In this document: positions 44,641 to 53,424 of the stretch, piece after piece
Layout of the letters: every line of letters starts with the position of its first letter
Position numbering within the stretch: the first letter of the stretch is position 1
Assembly: GCA_022843145.1 (NCBI GenBank)
Contig: JALHOF010000008.1
Span: 124,001-188,000 of the forward strand
Source: Hyphomicrobium sp.
Lineage (GTDB): Bacteria; Pseudomonadota; Alphaproteobacteria; Rhizobiales; Hyphomicrobiaceae
Direction of reading: 5' to 3'
Length of the DNA: 64,000 nucleotides
Translations under genes and position numbers: made by a program
The notes under the pieces: model-generated
Told to the model about the DNA's origin: nothing
What the model saw: the letters and a program-made list of their open reading frames with translations, nothing else
The model's database searches: none

Positions 44641-45576
44641 TTACCGTTTGCCGTCGCCGGGGCGGATCTCGAGGATCCGCGGACGATCCGCCGCTGGCGG
44701 GGCCACAGCAGTTGGCTGCGCCATTGCGTTCGAAACTCCAGCCTCGTCGCTGCCTGCGCTCGGCGCGACGGCTTCGCCAGCCGCGAGCTGCCGGCGGTAT
44801 CGCTGCCAGCCGATCGGAACCGCCGCCAGATAGATCAGCGTCATGCCGCTCAGGGTCGCGAACGGATACGTCAACAGCAGCGCCACGAGCCCGATGACGA
44901 GAATAAATAGCGGCAGCACCATGTCGCGCGATACCCGCTCTCCGAGCAGTTTTCCCGAGTAGGTCGGGATCGTCGACACCATCATGAACGCGATCAGCAG
45001 AACGTAGACCAGAACCGCCTTGAAGCCTCCACCTGAACGCAATCCGTCGACCCCGAGATGATCGAGATAGACCGGCAACAGAACCACGATGGCTGCGGCT
45101 GGCGTCGGCATCCCGGTGAAATAGTCCGATTGCCATTTGGGCTTCACCTCCTCGGAGGCGACGTTGAAGCGTGCGAGCCTGAGCGCCGCGGCGAGCGCGA
45201 AAATCATCACCACGATCCAGCCGAGGCTGTTGGGCGTCGATTGCCCCCAGGTAAAAATTAAGAACGCCGGTGCGACGCCGAAATCCACGAAGTCGGCGAG
45301 ACTGTCGAGTTCGGCACCGAACCGCGACGACGCCTTGAGCAGCCGTGCGACGCGTCCGTCGATGCCGTCGAGCAGGGCCGCGAACACGATCAGCGCCAGA
45401 GCCAGCTCATAGCGGCCCTCGATGGACATGCGGATCGAGGTCAAGCCGGCGCAGAGCCCCATCAGCGTGAAGAAGTTCGGCACCAGCATCCGGACCGGAA
45501 TGCGCGAATGCCTGAACAACGGGCGACGGCGGCGCCGCGCCGTCTCTTCTTCGAGCCTCGGTACGACCGGATCCAT
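44641..45576 (-). CDS. pssA: CDP-diacylglycerol-serine O-phosphatidyltransferase
   Basis: 311 residues from the ATG at 45576, preceded by GGAGGG. The CDP-alcohol phosphotransferase motif D-G-x2-D-G-x2-A-R-x8-G-x3-D-x3-D is complete in DGIDGRVARLLKASSRFGAE followed by LDSLAD. Seven or eight membrane helices follow the basic N-terminus (PVRMLVPNFFTLMGLCAGL). It makes phosphatidylserine at the inner membrane. The last 50 residues are a soluble low-complexity tail. It is paired with psd just upstream, a two-step route to phosphatidylethanolamine. Confidence 0.93.
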   Translation of the reverse strand: MDPVVPRLEEETARRRRRPLFRHSRIPVRMLVPNFFTLMGLCAGLTSIRMSIEGRYELALALIVFAALLDGIDGRVARLLKASSRFGAELDSLADFVDFGVAPAFLIFTWGQSTPNSLGWIVVMIFALAAALRLARFNVASEEVKPKWQSDYFTGMPTPAAAIVVLLPVYLDHLGVDGLRSGGGFKAVLVYVLLIAFMMVSTIPTYSGKLLGERVSRDMVLPLFILVIGLVALLLTYPFATLSGMTLIYLAAVPIGWQRYRRQLAAGEAVAPSAGSDEAGVSNAMAQPTAVAPPAADRPRILEIRPGDGKR

Positions 45577-45619
45577 GGCTGCCCTCCTGGGCTTCGGCCT
45601 TCGTGTGCGCGTCACGCGC

Positions 45620-46381
45620 TCAGTTGCGGCGCGCTTCGCGCTCGGGTTCGCTGCTCTTCAGATCCGCGATCACCGTCTCGCCGCCGATCGTACGCTGGCC
45701 GACGGAGACCAGCGCCGTCTTGCCTGGCGGCAAATAGATGTCGACACGCGAGCCGAAGCGGATCAGCCCATACCGCTGGCCCACTGCGAGACTATCGCCT
45801 TCGTGCACGAACGTCACGATCCGGCGCGCCACCAATCCGGCGATCTGCACTGTCGCGATTTCGTCGCCCACAGCCGGCTGGATCACGATCGCACGGCGCT
45901 CGTTCTCCTCGCTCGCCTTGTCGAGGGCGGCATTCAGGAATGCGCCCGGCACATAGAGCGAGCGCACGATGCGGCCCGGAATGGGGGAGCGCTGGATGTG
46001 GACATCGAACACCGAAAGAAAGGTCGAAACGCGCACTCGCTCGTCCGGACCGAGGCCCAGCTCGGCCGGCGGCTTCACCCGCTCGATCGACGACACCCGC
46101 CCGTCCGCCGCCGCCACCACGAGCCCTTCGCGCAGCGGCGTCACGCGGTCGGGGTCGCGGAAGAAATAGGCGATCCAGCCGGTGACGATGGCGAGGATCC
46201 AGCCGAGCGGCGACCACAAGATGAACATCAGCAGCGTGGCGACCAGACCCGCGCCGACGAACTTGTGACCGTCGCGGTGGACGGGCACGAAGGCGTCCCA
46301 GATCGTGTCCAAAAGGCTGTGCGACTGCGACAAAGAGCGTCTCCGAGGGGACGGGTTGGTGGCGGCGCGCGGTCCCGTCAT
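45620..46381 (-). CDS. psd: Phosphatidylserine decarboxylase
   Basis: 253 residues from the ATG at 46381; an internal start near SLLDTIWDAF would match some relatives better, so the first 20 residues are uncertain. One membrane segment near 45-72 (FVGAGLVATLLMFILWSPLGW) precedes the catalytic part: DGRVSSIERV, FLSVFDVHIQRSPIPGRI, and FGSRVDIYLP, where the G-S pair is the self-cleavage site that creates the pyruvoyl group. It converts phosphatidylserine to phosphatidylethanolamine. It lies 43 bases upstream of pssA on the same strand, a usual order in rhizobia. Confidence 0.92.
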   Translation of the reverse strand: MTGPRAATNPSPRRRSLSQSHSLLDTIWDAFVPVHRDGHKFVGAGLVATLLMFILWSPLGWILAIVTGWIAYFFRDPDRVTPLREGLVVAAADGRVSSIERVKPPAELGLGPDERVRVSTFLSVFDVHIQRSPIPGRIVRSLYVPGAFLNAALDKASEENERRAIVIQPAVGDEIATVQIAGLVARRIVTFVHEGDSLAVGQRYGLIRFGSRVDIYLPPGKTALVSVGQRTIGGETVIADLKSSEPEREARRN

Positions 46382-46568
46382 GCTCCGCGCGCGCTGAATA
46401 AAAGGCCGGACAGCAGCGGCGGGATCGTGGCGTCACCCGCCGCTGCGGCCGGCATGAAGACGCTCCTTTAGCGGACATGAGCCCCCGCGAGAAGCCCTGA
46501 GTTCGCCGTTCTCCCCGGTGGTTGGCCGGCGGCGGGCGCGCATTCGCGTTGTCAGCCGCCTCCCGGCG

Positions 46569-48086
46569 TCAGGGAATCAGCGGCACCGCGATGAACCTGA
46601 GATCACCCTTGCCGTCCTCCACCCTGAGAAGCACGGCCTTGCGTCCCGACTTCTTGACCTTGTCCACGCTCTTGCCAAGATCGTCGGGCGAGACGATCGG
46701 ATCCTGTCCGGCCTCGACGATGACGTCGCCCATTTTGATCCCCTTCGACGCGGCGGGGCTCTGCGGATCGACGTCGAGCACGACGACACCCTTGATCTTG
46801 CCGTCGATGCCGAACCGCTGCCGCAACTCGTCGTTCAGCGTGGCGAGCGTCAGGCCGATGTGCTTCCGCTCGGGCGACTTCTCTTCCGTTACTTTCGGCG
46901 AAGGCGGCGGCGTGCCTGGCGCCGCTTCGTCATCCTCAGTCAACCGTCCGACCGCCACCTTGAGCGACTTCTTTTCGCCTCGCCGCAGCACCTCGACATC
47001 GACCGACTTGCCGATCGGCGTCTGCGCCACGATCTTTGGCAGGCCGCGCATGGTGTTCACGTCCTTGCCGTCGAATTTCATGATCACGTCGCCGGCCTCG
47101 AGCCCACCGGACGCGGCCGGACTGCCCGGCGTCACCGCCGAGACGAGCGCGCCCGAATTCTCCTTCACGCCGAGCGTTTCGGCGATGTCGTCGGTGATGG
47201 TCTGGATCTTGACGCCGAGCCAGCCGCGCCGCGTTTCGCCGAACTGCCTGAGCTGCTCGATGACGTTGGTCGCCGTATCCGACGGCACCGCGAAGCCGAT
47301 ACCGATCGAGCCGCCCGTCGGCGAGATGATCGCCGTATTCACGCCAATGACCTCGCCGTCCATATTGAACAGCGGCCCGCCCGAGTTGCCTTTGTTGATC
47401 GCCGCGTCCGTCTGCAGGAAATCGTCGTAAGGTCCCGAATTGATGTCGCGCTGCTTGGCCGAAATGACGCCCACCGTCAGCGAACCGCCGAGCCCGAACG
47501 GGTTGCCGATCGCCATCACCCAGTCGCCCACCCTGAGCGTCGCCGACGACCCGAAGCCGACCTGCGGCAACGGCTTCTTCGGCGTCACCTTCAACAGCGC
47601 GAGGTCGGTCTTGCTGTCTTTGCCGAGCACCTTGTCGACCTTGAGCTTCGAGCCGTCGTGAAAATTGATGACGATCTCGTCGGCGCCCTCGATGACGTGA
47701 TTATTAGTGACGACGAGGCCCTCCTTGCCGTCGATGACGAAGCCCGATCCGAGCGACGACACCTTGCGATCCGACGGCGGCACCCTGCCTCCCTTCTTGT
47801 TGAAGAACTCCTCGAAGAAATCGCCGAACGGACTGTCCTTCGGCACCTTGGGCAGCGGGATGCCTTGCGGACCCTTCGCCGCCTGCGTCGTGGAAATGTT
47901 CACGACCGCATCGAACAGCTTCTCTGCCACCGGCGCCACCGACTGCGGTCCGTTGCCACCGGGGAACAGTCCGCGTTGTGCGGTCACGAGGGAGGGCGCG
48001 GCAAGTGTCAGCACCAGGGCCGCCACGACAGGTGCAAGCGCAAGCGTCGGCGCGGACGAAAAGAGGCGGAAATTCGCAATGCGCAT
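46569..48086 (-). CDS. DegP/HtrA-type periplasmic serine protease
   Basis: 505 residues from the ATG at 48086 (a TTG at 48089 also has the AGGAG site in range). A signal peptide ends LVTAQ near 37. The trypsin-like domain has the triad His130 (TNNHVI), Asp161 (KTDLALLKV) and Ser235 (KGNSGGPL). Two PDZ domains follow, about 285-370 (RRGWLGVKIQ...GSPAASGGLEAGDVIM) and 410-500 (VVVLDVDPQSPAASKGIKMGDVI). It degrades or refolds damaged envelope proteins. The gene lies downstream of the sigma-54 regulator, with a terminator between. Confidence 0.93.
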   Translation of the reverse strand: MRIANFRLFSSAPTLALAPVVAALVLTLAAPSLVTAQRGLFPGGNGPQSVAPVAEKLFDAVVNISTTQAAKGPQGIPLPKVPKDSPFGDFFEEFFNKKGGRVPPSDRKVSSLGSGFVIDGKEGLVVTNNHVIEGADEIVINFHDGSKLKVDKVLGKDSKTDLALLKVTPKKPLPQVGFGSSATLRVGDWVMAIGNPFGLGGSLTVGVISAKQRDINSGPYDDFLQTDAAINKGNSGGPLFNMDGEVIGVNTAIISPTGGSIGIGFAVPSDTATNVIEQLRQFGETRRGWLGVKIQTITDDIAETLGVKENSGALVSAVTPGSPAASGGLEAGDVIMKFDGKDVNTMRGLPKIVAQTPIGKSVDVEVLRRGEKKSLKVAVGRLTEDDEAAPGTPPPSPKVTEEKSPERKHIGLTLATLNDELRQRFGIDGKIKGVVVLDVDPQSPAASKGIKMGDVIVEAGQDPIVSPDDLGKSVDKVKKSGRKAVLLRVEDGKGDLRFIAVPLIP

Positions 48087-48202
48087 CAACGGGCTCTCCT
48101 GGGGGCGTGGGATCGGATCGTCCCCAGTCTAGCGCAAACTGGGGCGGCCTCCAGGCAGTTTCTCGCCCATCGCGATTGCTCCGCACGGGGTTGGTAGAAA
48201 GC

Positions 48203-48229
48203 AAAAAAGCCCGGGATTTCTCCCGGGCT
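48203..48229 (-). terminator. Rho-independent terminator of the sigma-54 regulator gene
   Basis: AGCCCGGGA (48208-48216) and TCCCGGGCT (48221-48229) make a perfect 9-base-pair stem with a TTTC loop; on the minus strand it is followed by six Us (A-run 48203-48208). It stands 37 bases beyond the stop of the minus-strand regulator gene and before the DegP-type gene. Confidence 0.9.
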
Positions 48230-48265
48230 CCTGGACCAGTGGCATTGTGGCTAGTGCCGACTGAT

Positions 48266-49774
48266 CTAGTTGGGGCGGCCTTCGAGGCCGTATTCCTGCA
48301 TTTTCCGATAGAGCGTCGAGCGACCGATGTTGAGCCGCTTGGCGACCTCCGTCATATGTCCGCGATAGCGGCCGAGCGCGAGCCGGATCATGTCCGCTTC
48401 CATCGCCTCGAGCGAGCGGATCTCGCCGTCTTCCGTCACCGCGGCGATGCCGAGCGAACTCGAGCCCTCGTTGGCGCGAACTTCCATGGTTTGCGGGATA
48501 GTGTCTTCCGCGCCCAGCAATGCCGGTCCAGTATATGCGGGATTGCGGTCGAACGGCGCGGGCGCGGCCGGAATTTCGGCCTTGAAGCCCTCGACGTGCG
48601 CGGCAATCTGCGGGAATTCAGATACTGTCAGCTCCGGCCCATCCGCCAGCACGACCGCGCGGAACACCGCATTCTCGAGCTGACGCACGTTGCCCGGCCA
48701 CGCATAGGCCGACAACAACCGCATGGCGTCCTCGCTGATCGCTGCTACCCGCTTGCCCTCTTCCGCCGCGAACCGCGCCAGGAAGTGCGTCGCGAGTTCC
48801 GCCACGTCGCCGAGGCGCTCCTTCAGCGGCGGCACCCAGATCGGGAACACGTTGAGCCGGTAATAGAGATCCTCGCGGAACTTGCCGTCCTTGACGAGCT
48901 GGATCATGTCGCGATTGGTCGCCGAGATCAGGCGGAAGTTGACCTTCACCGGCTTTTTCGAGCCGACCGGATCGATCTCGCCTTCCTGCAGCGCGCGCAG
49001 CAGTTTGACCTGGGCATCCAGGGGCAGCTCGCCGACTTCGTCGAGGAACAGCGTGCCGCCGTCGGCTTCCTGGAACTTGCCAATGCGCTTGTCGGTGGCG
49101 CCGGTGAACGAGCCCTTTTCGTGTCCGAACAGGATGCTCTCGACGAGGTTCTCTGGGATGGCACCGCAGTTGACGACGACGAACGGCTTGCCTGCCCGCT
49201 CGCTTTCGCCCTGCACGGCGCGTGCGATCAGCTCCTTGCCGACGCCCGACTCACCCTCGATCAGTACGGGGATGTTGGAGGCAGCGGCTCGCTTGCCGAG
49301 CGCGATGACGCGCGTCATGGCATCGCCGCGGATGATGAGGTCGCTGAACGTCAGCGTGCCTTCGGCTTTCTTCTTGATGCGCGTGATCTCGCCGGCCAAC
49401 GCTTCGATCTTCAGCGCGCTCTTGATCGACACGTCGAGCCGCTCAGGGCTCGCGGGCTTGATCACGAAATCCACGGCGCCCGCGCGCATGGCGTTGATTG
49501 CGGTATCGATCGAGCCGTGGGCGGTCTGCACGATGACTGGGGGAATGCCGGGTTTGCCCTGGAGCCGGTCGAGGACGGCCATGCCGTCGATGCCGGGCAT
49601 CACGAGGTCGAGCAGCACGAGAGAGATCGACGCGCGTTCGGCGCTGTCGAGGATCGCCAGAGCCTGGTCGCCCGAGCCGACCGTCTTGGTTTCAAATCCG
49701 AGACGCTTGATCGTCTCTTCGAGAATGCGACGCTGGGCAGGATCGTCATCGACGATCAGAACACGCTTGGCCAT
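48266..49774 (-). CDS. Sigma-54-dependent response regulator (NtrC family)
   Basis: 502 residues from the ATG at 49774. Receiver domain 1-120 with phospho-acceptor Asp56 (VLLDLVMPG), acidic Asp10/Asp11 and conserved Lys in DFVIKP. AAA+ domain about 150-375 with Walker A GESGVGKE, the sigma-54 contact loop GSFTGA (Ser in place of the usual Ala of GAFTGA), Walker [12 protein letters not shown] and the arginine-finger region [15 protein letters not shown] long linker leads to a Fis-type HTH ([21 protein letters not shown]). It switches on sigma-54 promoters when phosphorylated. No kinase gene is adjacent. Confidence 0.93.
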   Translation of the reverse strand: MAKRVLIVDDDPAQRRILEETIKRLGFETKTVGSGDQALAILDSAERASISLVLLDLVMPGIDGMAVLDRLQGKPGIPPVIVQTAHGSIDTAINAMRAGAVDFVIKPASPERLDVSIKSALKIEALAGEITRIKKKAEGTLTFSDLIIRGDAMTRVIALGKRAAASNIPVLIEGESGVGKELIARAVQGESERAGKPFVVVNCGAIPENLVESILFGHEKGSFTGATDKRIGKFQEADGGTLFLDEVGELPLDAQVKLLRALQEGEIDPVGSKKPVKVNFRLISATNRDMIQLVKDGKFREDLYYRLNVFPIWVPPLKERLGDVAELATHFLARFAAEEGKRVAAISEDAMRLLSAYAWPGNVRQLENAVFRAVVLADGPELTVSEFPQIAAHVEGFKAEIPAAPAPFDRNPAYTGPALLGAEDTIPQTMEVRANEGSSSLGIAAVTEDGEIRSLEAMEADMIRLALGRYRGHMTEVAKRLNIGRSTLYRKMQEYGLEGRPN

Positions 49775-50107
49775 AGGGCACGTACTCGACACAACTGGTT
49801 ACAGACGCGACACGTCGAGTGCTTCGGCCATCCCATCCGGCACTTGCCCCGTTACTGGACAAATCCTCACCGGCCACTCACTCGACACCCCAGAGACTGC
49901 CCTACAAGGGTAAACAACTACTTATGAGTTGTGCTCAGAATTGTGAGTTTTTGGCACGCCCCTCCATTTTGAGACGAACGTCCGCACATCGTCATCCGTC
50001 GCGCGCGGCGACACGCTCCTGCGCGCACGCCTCGGATGACCTTGCCAGTCGCGGCGCTGGTGGTTACCTACCGTGCTCGATCTTCTCCGCTTCGCGAGGC
50101 CCTCCCC
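49775..50107. other. 333-base gap between divergent regulator and peptidase genes
   Basis: This gap holds the promoters of two divergent genes. The only structure seen is a 6-base inverted repeat ACAACT/AGTTGT at 49914-49919 and 49927-49932 with a 7-base spacer, which could be an operator half-site pair. No gene is supported here. Confidence 0.5.
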
Positions 50108-51928
50108 ATGACGTCCAGCACCGCCGCCGCCGTTCACGATCAGCACCTCGGCCCGATGCCGGAATGGAACTTGGCCGATCTCTACACCGCGCCCGACGCG
50201 CCTGAAGTCGCACGCGATCTCGCAGCCTCGGCAGCCGAGGCCAAGCGCCTGAAGGACACTTATCAAGGCAAGTTCGCCGCGATCGCCACCGAAGGCGCCA
50301 AGCTTGCCGAGGCCGTGATGGCCTACGAGAGCCTGTCCGATCTGATGGGCAAGCTCGGCTCCTATGCGGGGCTTCTCTACGCCGCCGATCAGGCTGATCC
50401 CGTCCGCGCCAAGTTCTACGGCGACGTCTCCGAAAAACTGACCGCGATCTACACCGACCTGATCTTCTTCGAGCTCGAGCTGAACCAGATCGACGACGCG
50501 ACCCTCGACGCGGCGCTGACCCACAAGGACCTCGCCCGCTACAAGCCGTGGTTCGACGATCTGCGCAAAGAAAAGCCCTATCAGCTCGACGAGAAGATCG
50601 AGCGGCTGTTCACCGAGAAGGGACAGACCGGGCGCGGCGCGTTCAATCGCCTCTTCTCGGAGACGATGACCGGATTGCGCTTCGACGTCGCCGGCGAACC
50701 CGCGCCGCTGACGCTCGAGCCGACGCTCAACCTGCTGTCGCACGCCGACGGCAAGAAGCGGCAGGCGGGTGCGGAGACGCTTGCGAAGACGCTCGGCGAC
50801 AACATCCGGTTGTTCGCCCTCATCACCAACACTTTGGCCAAAGACAAGGAAATCTCCGACCGCTGGCGCGGCTTCAAGGACGTGGCCGACAGCCGCCACC
50901 TCGGCAATCGCGTCGAAGCGCCCGTCGTCGACGCGTTGGTTTCGTCCGTGCGCGCCGCCTACCCGCGCCTATCCCATCGCTATTACGCGATGAAGGCACG
51001 CTGGCTCGGCATGGACAAGCTCAATCACTGGGACCGCAACGCGCCGCTACCCGACAAGCCCGAGCGCGTCATCCCGTGGGCCGAGGCGCAGGAGATGGTG
51101 CTGACCGCCTACAAGGGTTTCGCGCCCGAGATGGCCGGCATCGCCAAGGACTTCTTCGACAAGCGCTGGATCGACGCGCCCGTCCGCCCCGGCAAGTCCC
51201 CCGGCGCGTTCTCGGCTTCGACCGTGCCGTCGGTCCATCCCTATGTGATGATGAATTACCAGGGCAAGGTACGCGACGTGATGACCCTCGCCCACGAATT
51301 GGGCCACGGTGTCCACCAGGTGCTCGCCGCCAAGCAAGGCCCTCTCCTGGCCCCCACGCCCCTCACGCTCGCGGAAACCGCGTCTGTCTTCGGCGAGATG
51401 CTCACCTTCCGCAAACTCCTGGCCGAGACCACCTCGCCGAAAGAGCGCAAGGCCATGCTCGCCGGCAAGGTCGAGGACATGCTGAACACGGTGGTTCGCC
51501 AGATCGCGTTCTACACCTTCGAGCGCAGGGTTCACGAAGCCCGCCGTCAGGGTGAGCTGACTGCCGAGCAGTTGGGCGCCATCTGGATGGAAGTGCAGAC
51601 CGAAAGCCTCGGCCCGTCGATCGACTTCAAACCTGGCTACGAGGTGTTCTGGACCTACATCCCGCACTTCATCAATTCGCCGTTCTACGTCTATGCATAC
51701 GCCTTCGGCGATTGCCTCGTGAACTCGCTTTATGGCCTCTACCAGGAGAGCCATCCCGGCTTCGTCGGCAAATACTTCGACATGCTCAAGGCCGGCGGCT
51801 CCAAGCACCACTCCGAACTTCTCGCCCCCTTCGGCCTCGACGCCCGCGACCCCGAATTCTGGAACAAGGGCCTCCGCGTCCTCGAAGGCATGATCGACGA
51901 GCTGGAGAAGGCGGATCAGCAAAGTTAG
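50108..51928 (+). CDS. pepF: Oligoendopeptidase F (M3 family metallopeptidase)
   Basis: 606 residues from the ATG at 50108. No signal peptide, so it acts in the cytosol on short peptides. The zinc site is HELGH with His396, Glu397 and His400 in TLAHELGHGVHQVLA, and the third ligand Glu is in the TLAETASVFGEM segment about 25 residues later. C-terminal FKPGYEVFWTYIPHFINSPFYVYAY is typical of the family. It degrades oligopeptides, including cleaved signal peptides. The frame extends upstream to 50036 but with no domain content. Confidence 0.93.
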   Translation: MTSSTAAAVHDQHLGPMPEWNLADLYTAPDAPEVARDLAASAAEAKRLKDTYQGKFAAIATEGAKLAEAVMAYESLSDLMGKLGSYAGLLYAADQADPVRAKFYGDVSEKLTAIYTDLIFFELELNQIDDATLDAALTHKDLARYKPWFDDLRKEKPYQLDEKIERLFTEKGQTGRGAFNRLFSETMTGLRFDVAGEPAPLTLEPTLNLLSHADGKKRQAGAETLAKTLGDNIRLFALITNTLAKDKEISDRWRGFKDVADSRHLGNRVEAPVVDALVSSVRAAYPRLSHRYYAMKARWLGMDKLNHWDRNAPLPDKPERVIPWAEAQEMVLTAYKGFAPEMAGIAKDFFDKRWIDAPVRPGKSPGAFSASTVPSVHPYVMMNYQGKVRDVMTLAHELGHGVHQVLAAKQGPLLAPTPLTLAETASVFGEMLTFRKLLAETTSPKERKAMLAGKVEDMLNTVVRQIAFYTFERRVHEARRQGELTAEQLGAIWMEVQTESLGPSIDFKPGYEVFWTYIPHFINSPFYVYAYAFGDCLVNSLYGLYQESHPGFVGKYFDMLKAGGSKHHSELLAPFGLDARDPEFWNKGLRVLEGMIDELEKADQQS

Positions 51929-51935
51929 CTGGCGG

Positions 51936-52322
51936 TTATATTCCCATCCAGTCTTTTGTAATTCGTTCGTTGTGGTTTCGAGCACCACTCTCGATTTCGT
52001 CAATTCGATCGAAGTGCTCTCGTGGAGGTTGCTCAGCTCCGCAGTCCGGGCACCGAAAGATCGCCTCGACGTGCTTGGGATGAACGCCAATGGATAGCAT
52101 CGGCTTCGGCGGAAAGTGCGCTCGACAAAGCTGATACCCGAGCGCCTGAGCAAGTTGTGCTTCTCCCAATGCTACTTGTCGCTCGGCCAATTCGATCTGC
52201 TTCGCCACATCCTCCTTCTGGCCAGACTTGGACGGGATGAGGTCGCGAAGACCTTTCAGGGTATCGATCGCGCCCTTGACGAGATCAAATCCGGTCCTCA
52301 CTGCTTGCGGATCGATGTCCAT
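51936..52322 (-). CDS. Small protein with a zinc-ribbon-like C-X2-C, function unknown
   Basis: 128 residues, no signal peptide and no membrane segment. The first half is helical (ELAERQVALGEAQLAQALGYQ), preceded by a short DLVKGAIDTLKGLRDLIP segment of the type seen at the N-terminus of some phage or plasmid proteins. A C-X2-C pair follows in FRCPDCGAEQ, plus a lone Cys in LCRAHFP, which suggests a half zinc ribbon. It converges with pepF, 7 bases between stops, and its codon use is less GC-biased than its neighbours', hinting at acquisition. Confidence 0.55.
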   Translation of the reverse strand: MDIDPQAVRTGFDLVKGAIDTLKGLRDLIPSKSGQKEDVAKQIELAERQVALGEAQLAQALGYQLCRAHFPPKPMLSIGVHPKHVEAIFRCPDCGAEQPPREHFDRIDEIESGARNHNERITKDWMGI

Positions 52323-52524
52323 CGCCAGCGCCCCACGTTTGAGTTAAGCTCGCATCATAAGCTAGTCGCGACCTTCACGTCATAGCCGGGCTCGACGCGG
52401 CGACCCAAAGCGGCAATCTCGACTGACAAGGTTCTGGTTGGTCGGATGTCGTGGCGTAACCGTGCCACCGACACGAGTCCGACCATGGACTTGTAGTGTA
52501 GGGTGTTGTTCTTCACGCGCGATT

Positions 52525-52614
52525 GTCATCCCGGCACTTGTTGCCGGGATCCAGCCGTCCTCAGGCTCCGGAGGATGAGGATTGATGGATCCCGGGCGTG
52601 AAGCCCGGGATGAC
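52525..52614. repeat. Mirror-image palindromic repeat pair
   Basis: Left unit 52525-52553 (GTCATCCCGGCACTTG...CGGGATCCA) and right unit 52586-52614 (TGGATCCCGGGCGTGA...CCGGGATGAC) are each hairpins and are inverted relative to each other, about 30 bases apart. A single unit occurs at 25678-25700. The layout resembles dispersed intergenic palindromes of alphaproteobacterial genomes. Confidence 0.75.
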
Positions 52615-52634
52615 AGCGGGGGGGGCGCGGCCAC

Positions 52635-52682
52635 GTTATACATTCTGTACAACGATGCTGCGACCATGTTATACATTCTGTA
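52635..52682 (+). promoter_or_regulatory. Two 15-base direct repeats upstream of abrB-doc
   Basis: GTTATACATTCTGTA occurs twice, at 52635-52649 and 52668-52682, 33 bases apart (three helical turns) and ending 21 bases before the antitoxin ATG at 52704. TATACAT could be the -10 box. The likely meaning is an autoregulated promoter bound by the antitoxin or its complex. Confidence 0.7.
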
Positions 52683-52703
52683 TGACGTCGATGAGGCGAC
52701 GCC

Positions 52704-52925
52704 ATGAAGCTCAAGCTCAAGAAAATCGGCAATTCGACGGGCCTGATCCTGCCGAAGGAACTGCTCGCCCGCCTGCGCCTCGAGGAGGGCGACGAGGTGG
52801 TGGTCAGCGAGAAGCCCGACGGATTTTCGGTGACCCGCGATCAGGAGACTTTGGATAGGGGTCTTGAGATCGCGCGAAAGGCCATGAAGACCTACCGCAA
52901 TGCGCTCAAAGAACTGGCGAAATGA
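52704..52925 (+). CDS. AbrB/SpoVT-family antitoxin
   Basis: 73 residues. A swapped-hairpin AbrB domain occupies the first half: KLKLKKIGNSTGLILPKELL and LRLEEGDEVVVSEKPDGF. The C-terminal half is a helix (DRGLEIARKAMKTYRNALKELA) that would fold over and neutralise the toxin. It binds DNA through the AbrB dimer and probably represses its own promoter at the two direct repeats. Its stop overlaps the start of the doc gene by four bases (ATGA), as expected for a toxin-antitoxin pair. Confidence 0.85.
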   Translation: MKLKLKKIGNSTGLILPKELLARLRLEEGDEVVVSEKPDGFSVTRDQETLDRGLEIARKAMKTYRNALKELAK

Positions 52926-53377
52926 CCGAGCCCGTCTGGCTGACGGCGGAACTCGTCATCGCTTTTCACGACGAGCAACTGCAGATCTTCGGCGGCCCGC
53001 CCGGCATCCGCGACCAAGGAATGCTCGAAAGTGCTCTCGGTCGGGCGCACAAAAAATGGAGCTATGGTGGGATCGACTTGGCAGCACTTGCAGCGGCATA
53101 TGCATTCGGAATTGCCCGTAACCACCCGTTCGTAGACGGCAATAAGCGCGCAGCTCTGCTGTCGATCATTACCTTTCTCGGGCTGAACGACATTGATTTC
53201 GTCGTCGACGAAGCGGAAGCCGTGGTCATGACGCTTGGCCTCGCCGCAGGCGAAATCGAGGAGGAGGGGCTCTCACGCTGGATCCGCGACAACTGGCCAG
53301 CGACGCCCCTGTCCCGCGCGACCGCCACGACTGCAAAGCCGCCGCGCAAACCAAACAAAAAGGGTCCTGCCGTCTGA
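52922..53377 (+). CDS. Doc-type Fic toxin (death on curing)
   Basis: 151 residues. The Fic core HPFVDGNKR (68-76), with the active-site His68 and the anion hole/ATP residues Gly-Asn-Lys-Arg, is in the middle, preceded by LTAELVIAFHDEQLQIFGGP and GMLESALGRAH as in Doc. Doc proteins phosphorylate elongation factor Tu; other Fic enzymes transfer AMP. Doc usually has D-A-N in this motif, here D-G-N, so AMP transfer cannot be excluded. The last 25 residues are a basic Pro/Lys-rich tail. The antitoxin directly precedes it. Confidence 0.88.
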   Translation: MTEPVWLTAELVIAFHDEQLQIFGGPPGIRDQGMLESALGRAHKKWSYGGIDLAALAAAYAFGIARNHPFVDGNKRAALLSIITFLGLNDIDFVVDEAEAVVMTLGLAAGEIEEEGLSRWIRDNWPATPLSRATATTAKPPRKPNKKGPAV

Positions 53378-53387
53378 CAGGACCCTT
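53360..53387. terminator. Hairpin terminator between convergent doc and Tim44-like genes
   Basis: AAGGGTCCTG (53360-53369) pairs with CAGGACCCTT (53378-53387), a 10-base-pair perfect stem with an 8-base loop that includes the doc stop codon. An A-run at 53357-53361 gives Us on the minus strand, so it best serves the Tim44-like gene, and it may also stop doc. Confidence 0.75.
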
Positions 53388-53424
53388 CCAACTTTCTGAT
53401 GTTCGTCGTGCCTCGGGCGTCAAC

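Larger units (their letters stand above)
52323..52703. other. 381-base noncoding gap with palindromic repeat and direct repeats
   Basis: This stretch holds no supported gene. From left to right it contains an uncharacterised segment (about 52323-52520), the 90-base mirror-image repeat 52525-52614, and two identical 15-base direct repeats in front of the toxin-antitoxin genes. The combination looks like an accumulation site for mobile or intergenic repeat sequence next to a small acquired module. Confidence 0.55.

Noticed and set aside
46518-48197. 559-residue plus-strand frame over the DegP-type gene
   Set aside because: It is the antisense shadow of the protease gene, whose catalytic triad and PDZ domains are plain on the minus strand.
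47978-49927. 649-residue plus-strand frame over the sigma-54 regulator
   Set aside because: It is antisense to the regulator, contains the minus-strand terminator and has no protein-like character.
49945-49975. Possible sigma-54 promoter (TTGGCAC) ahead of pepF
   Set aside because: The -24-like TGGCAC is present, but the -12 GC element is missing at the required spacing.
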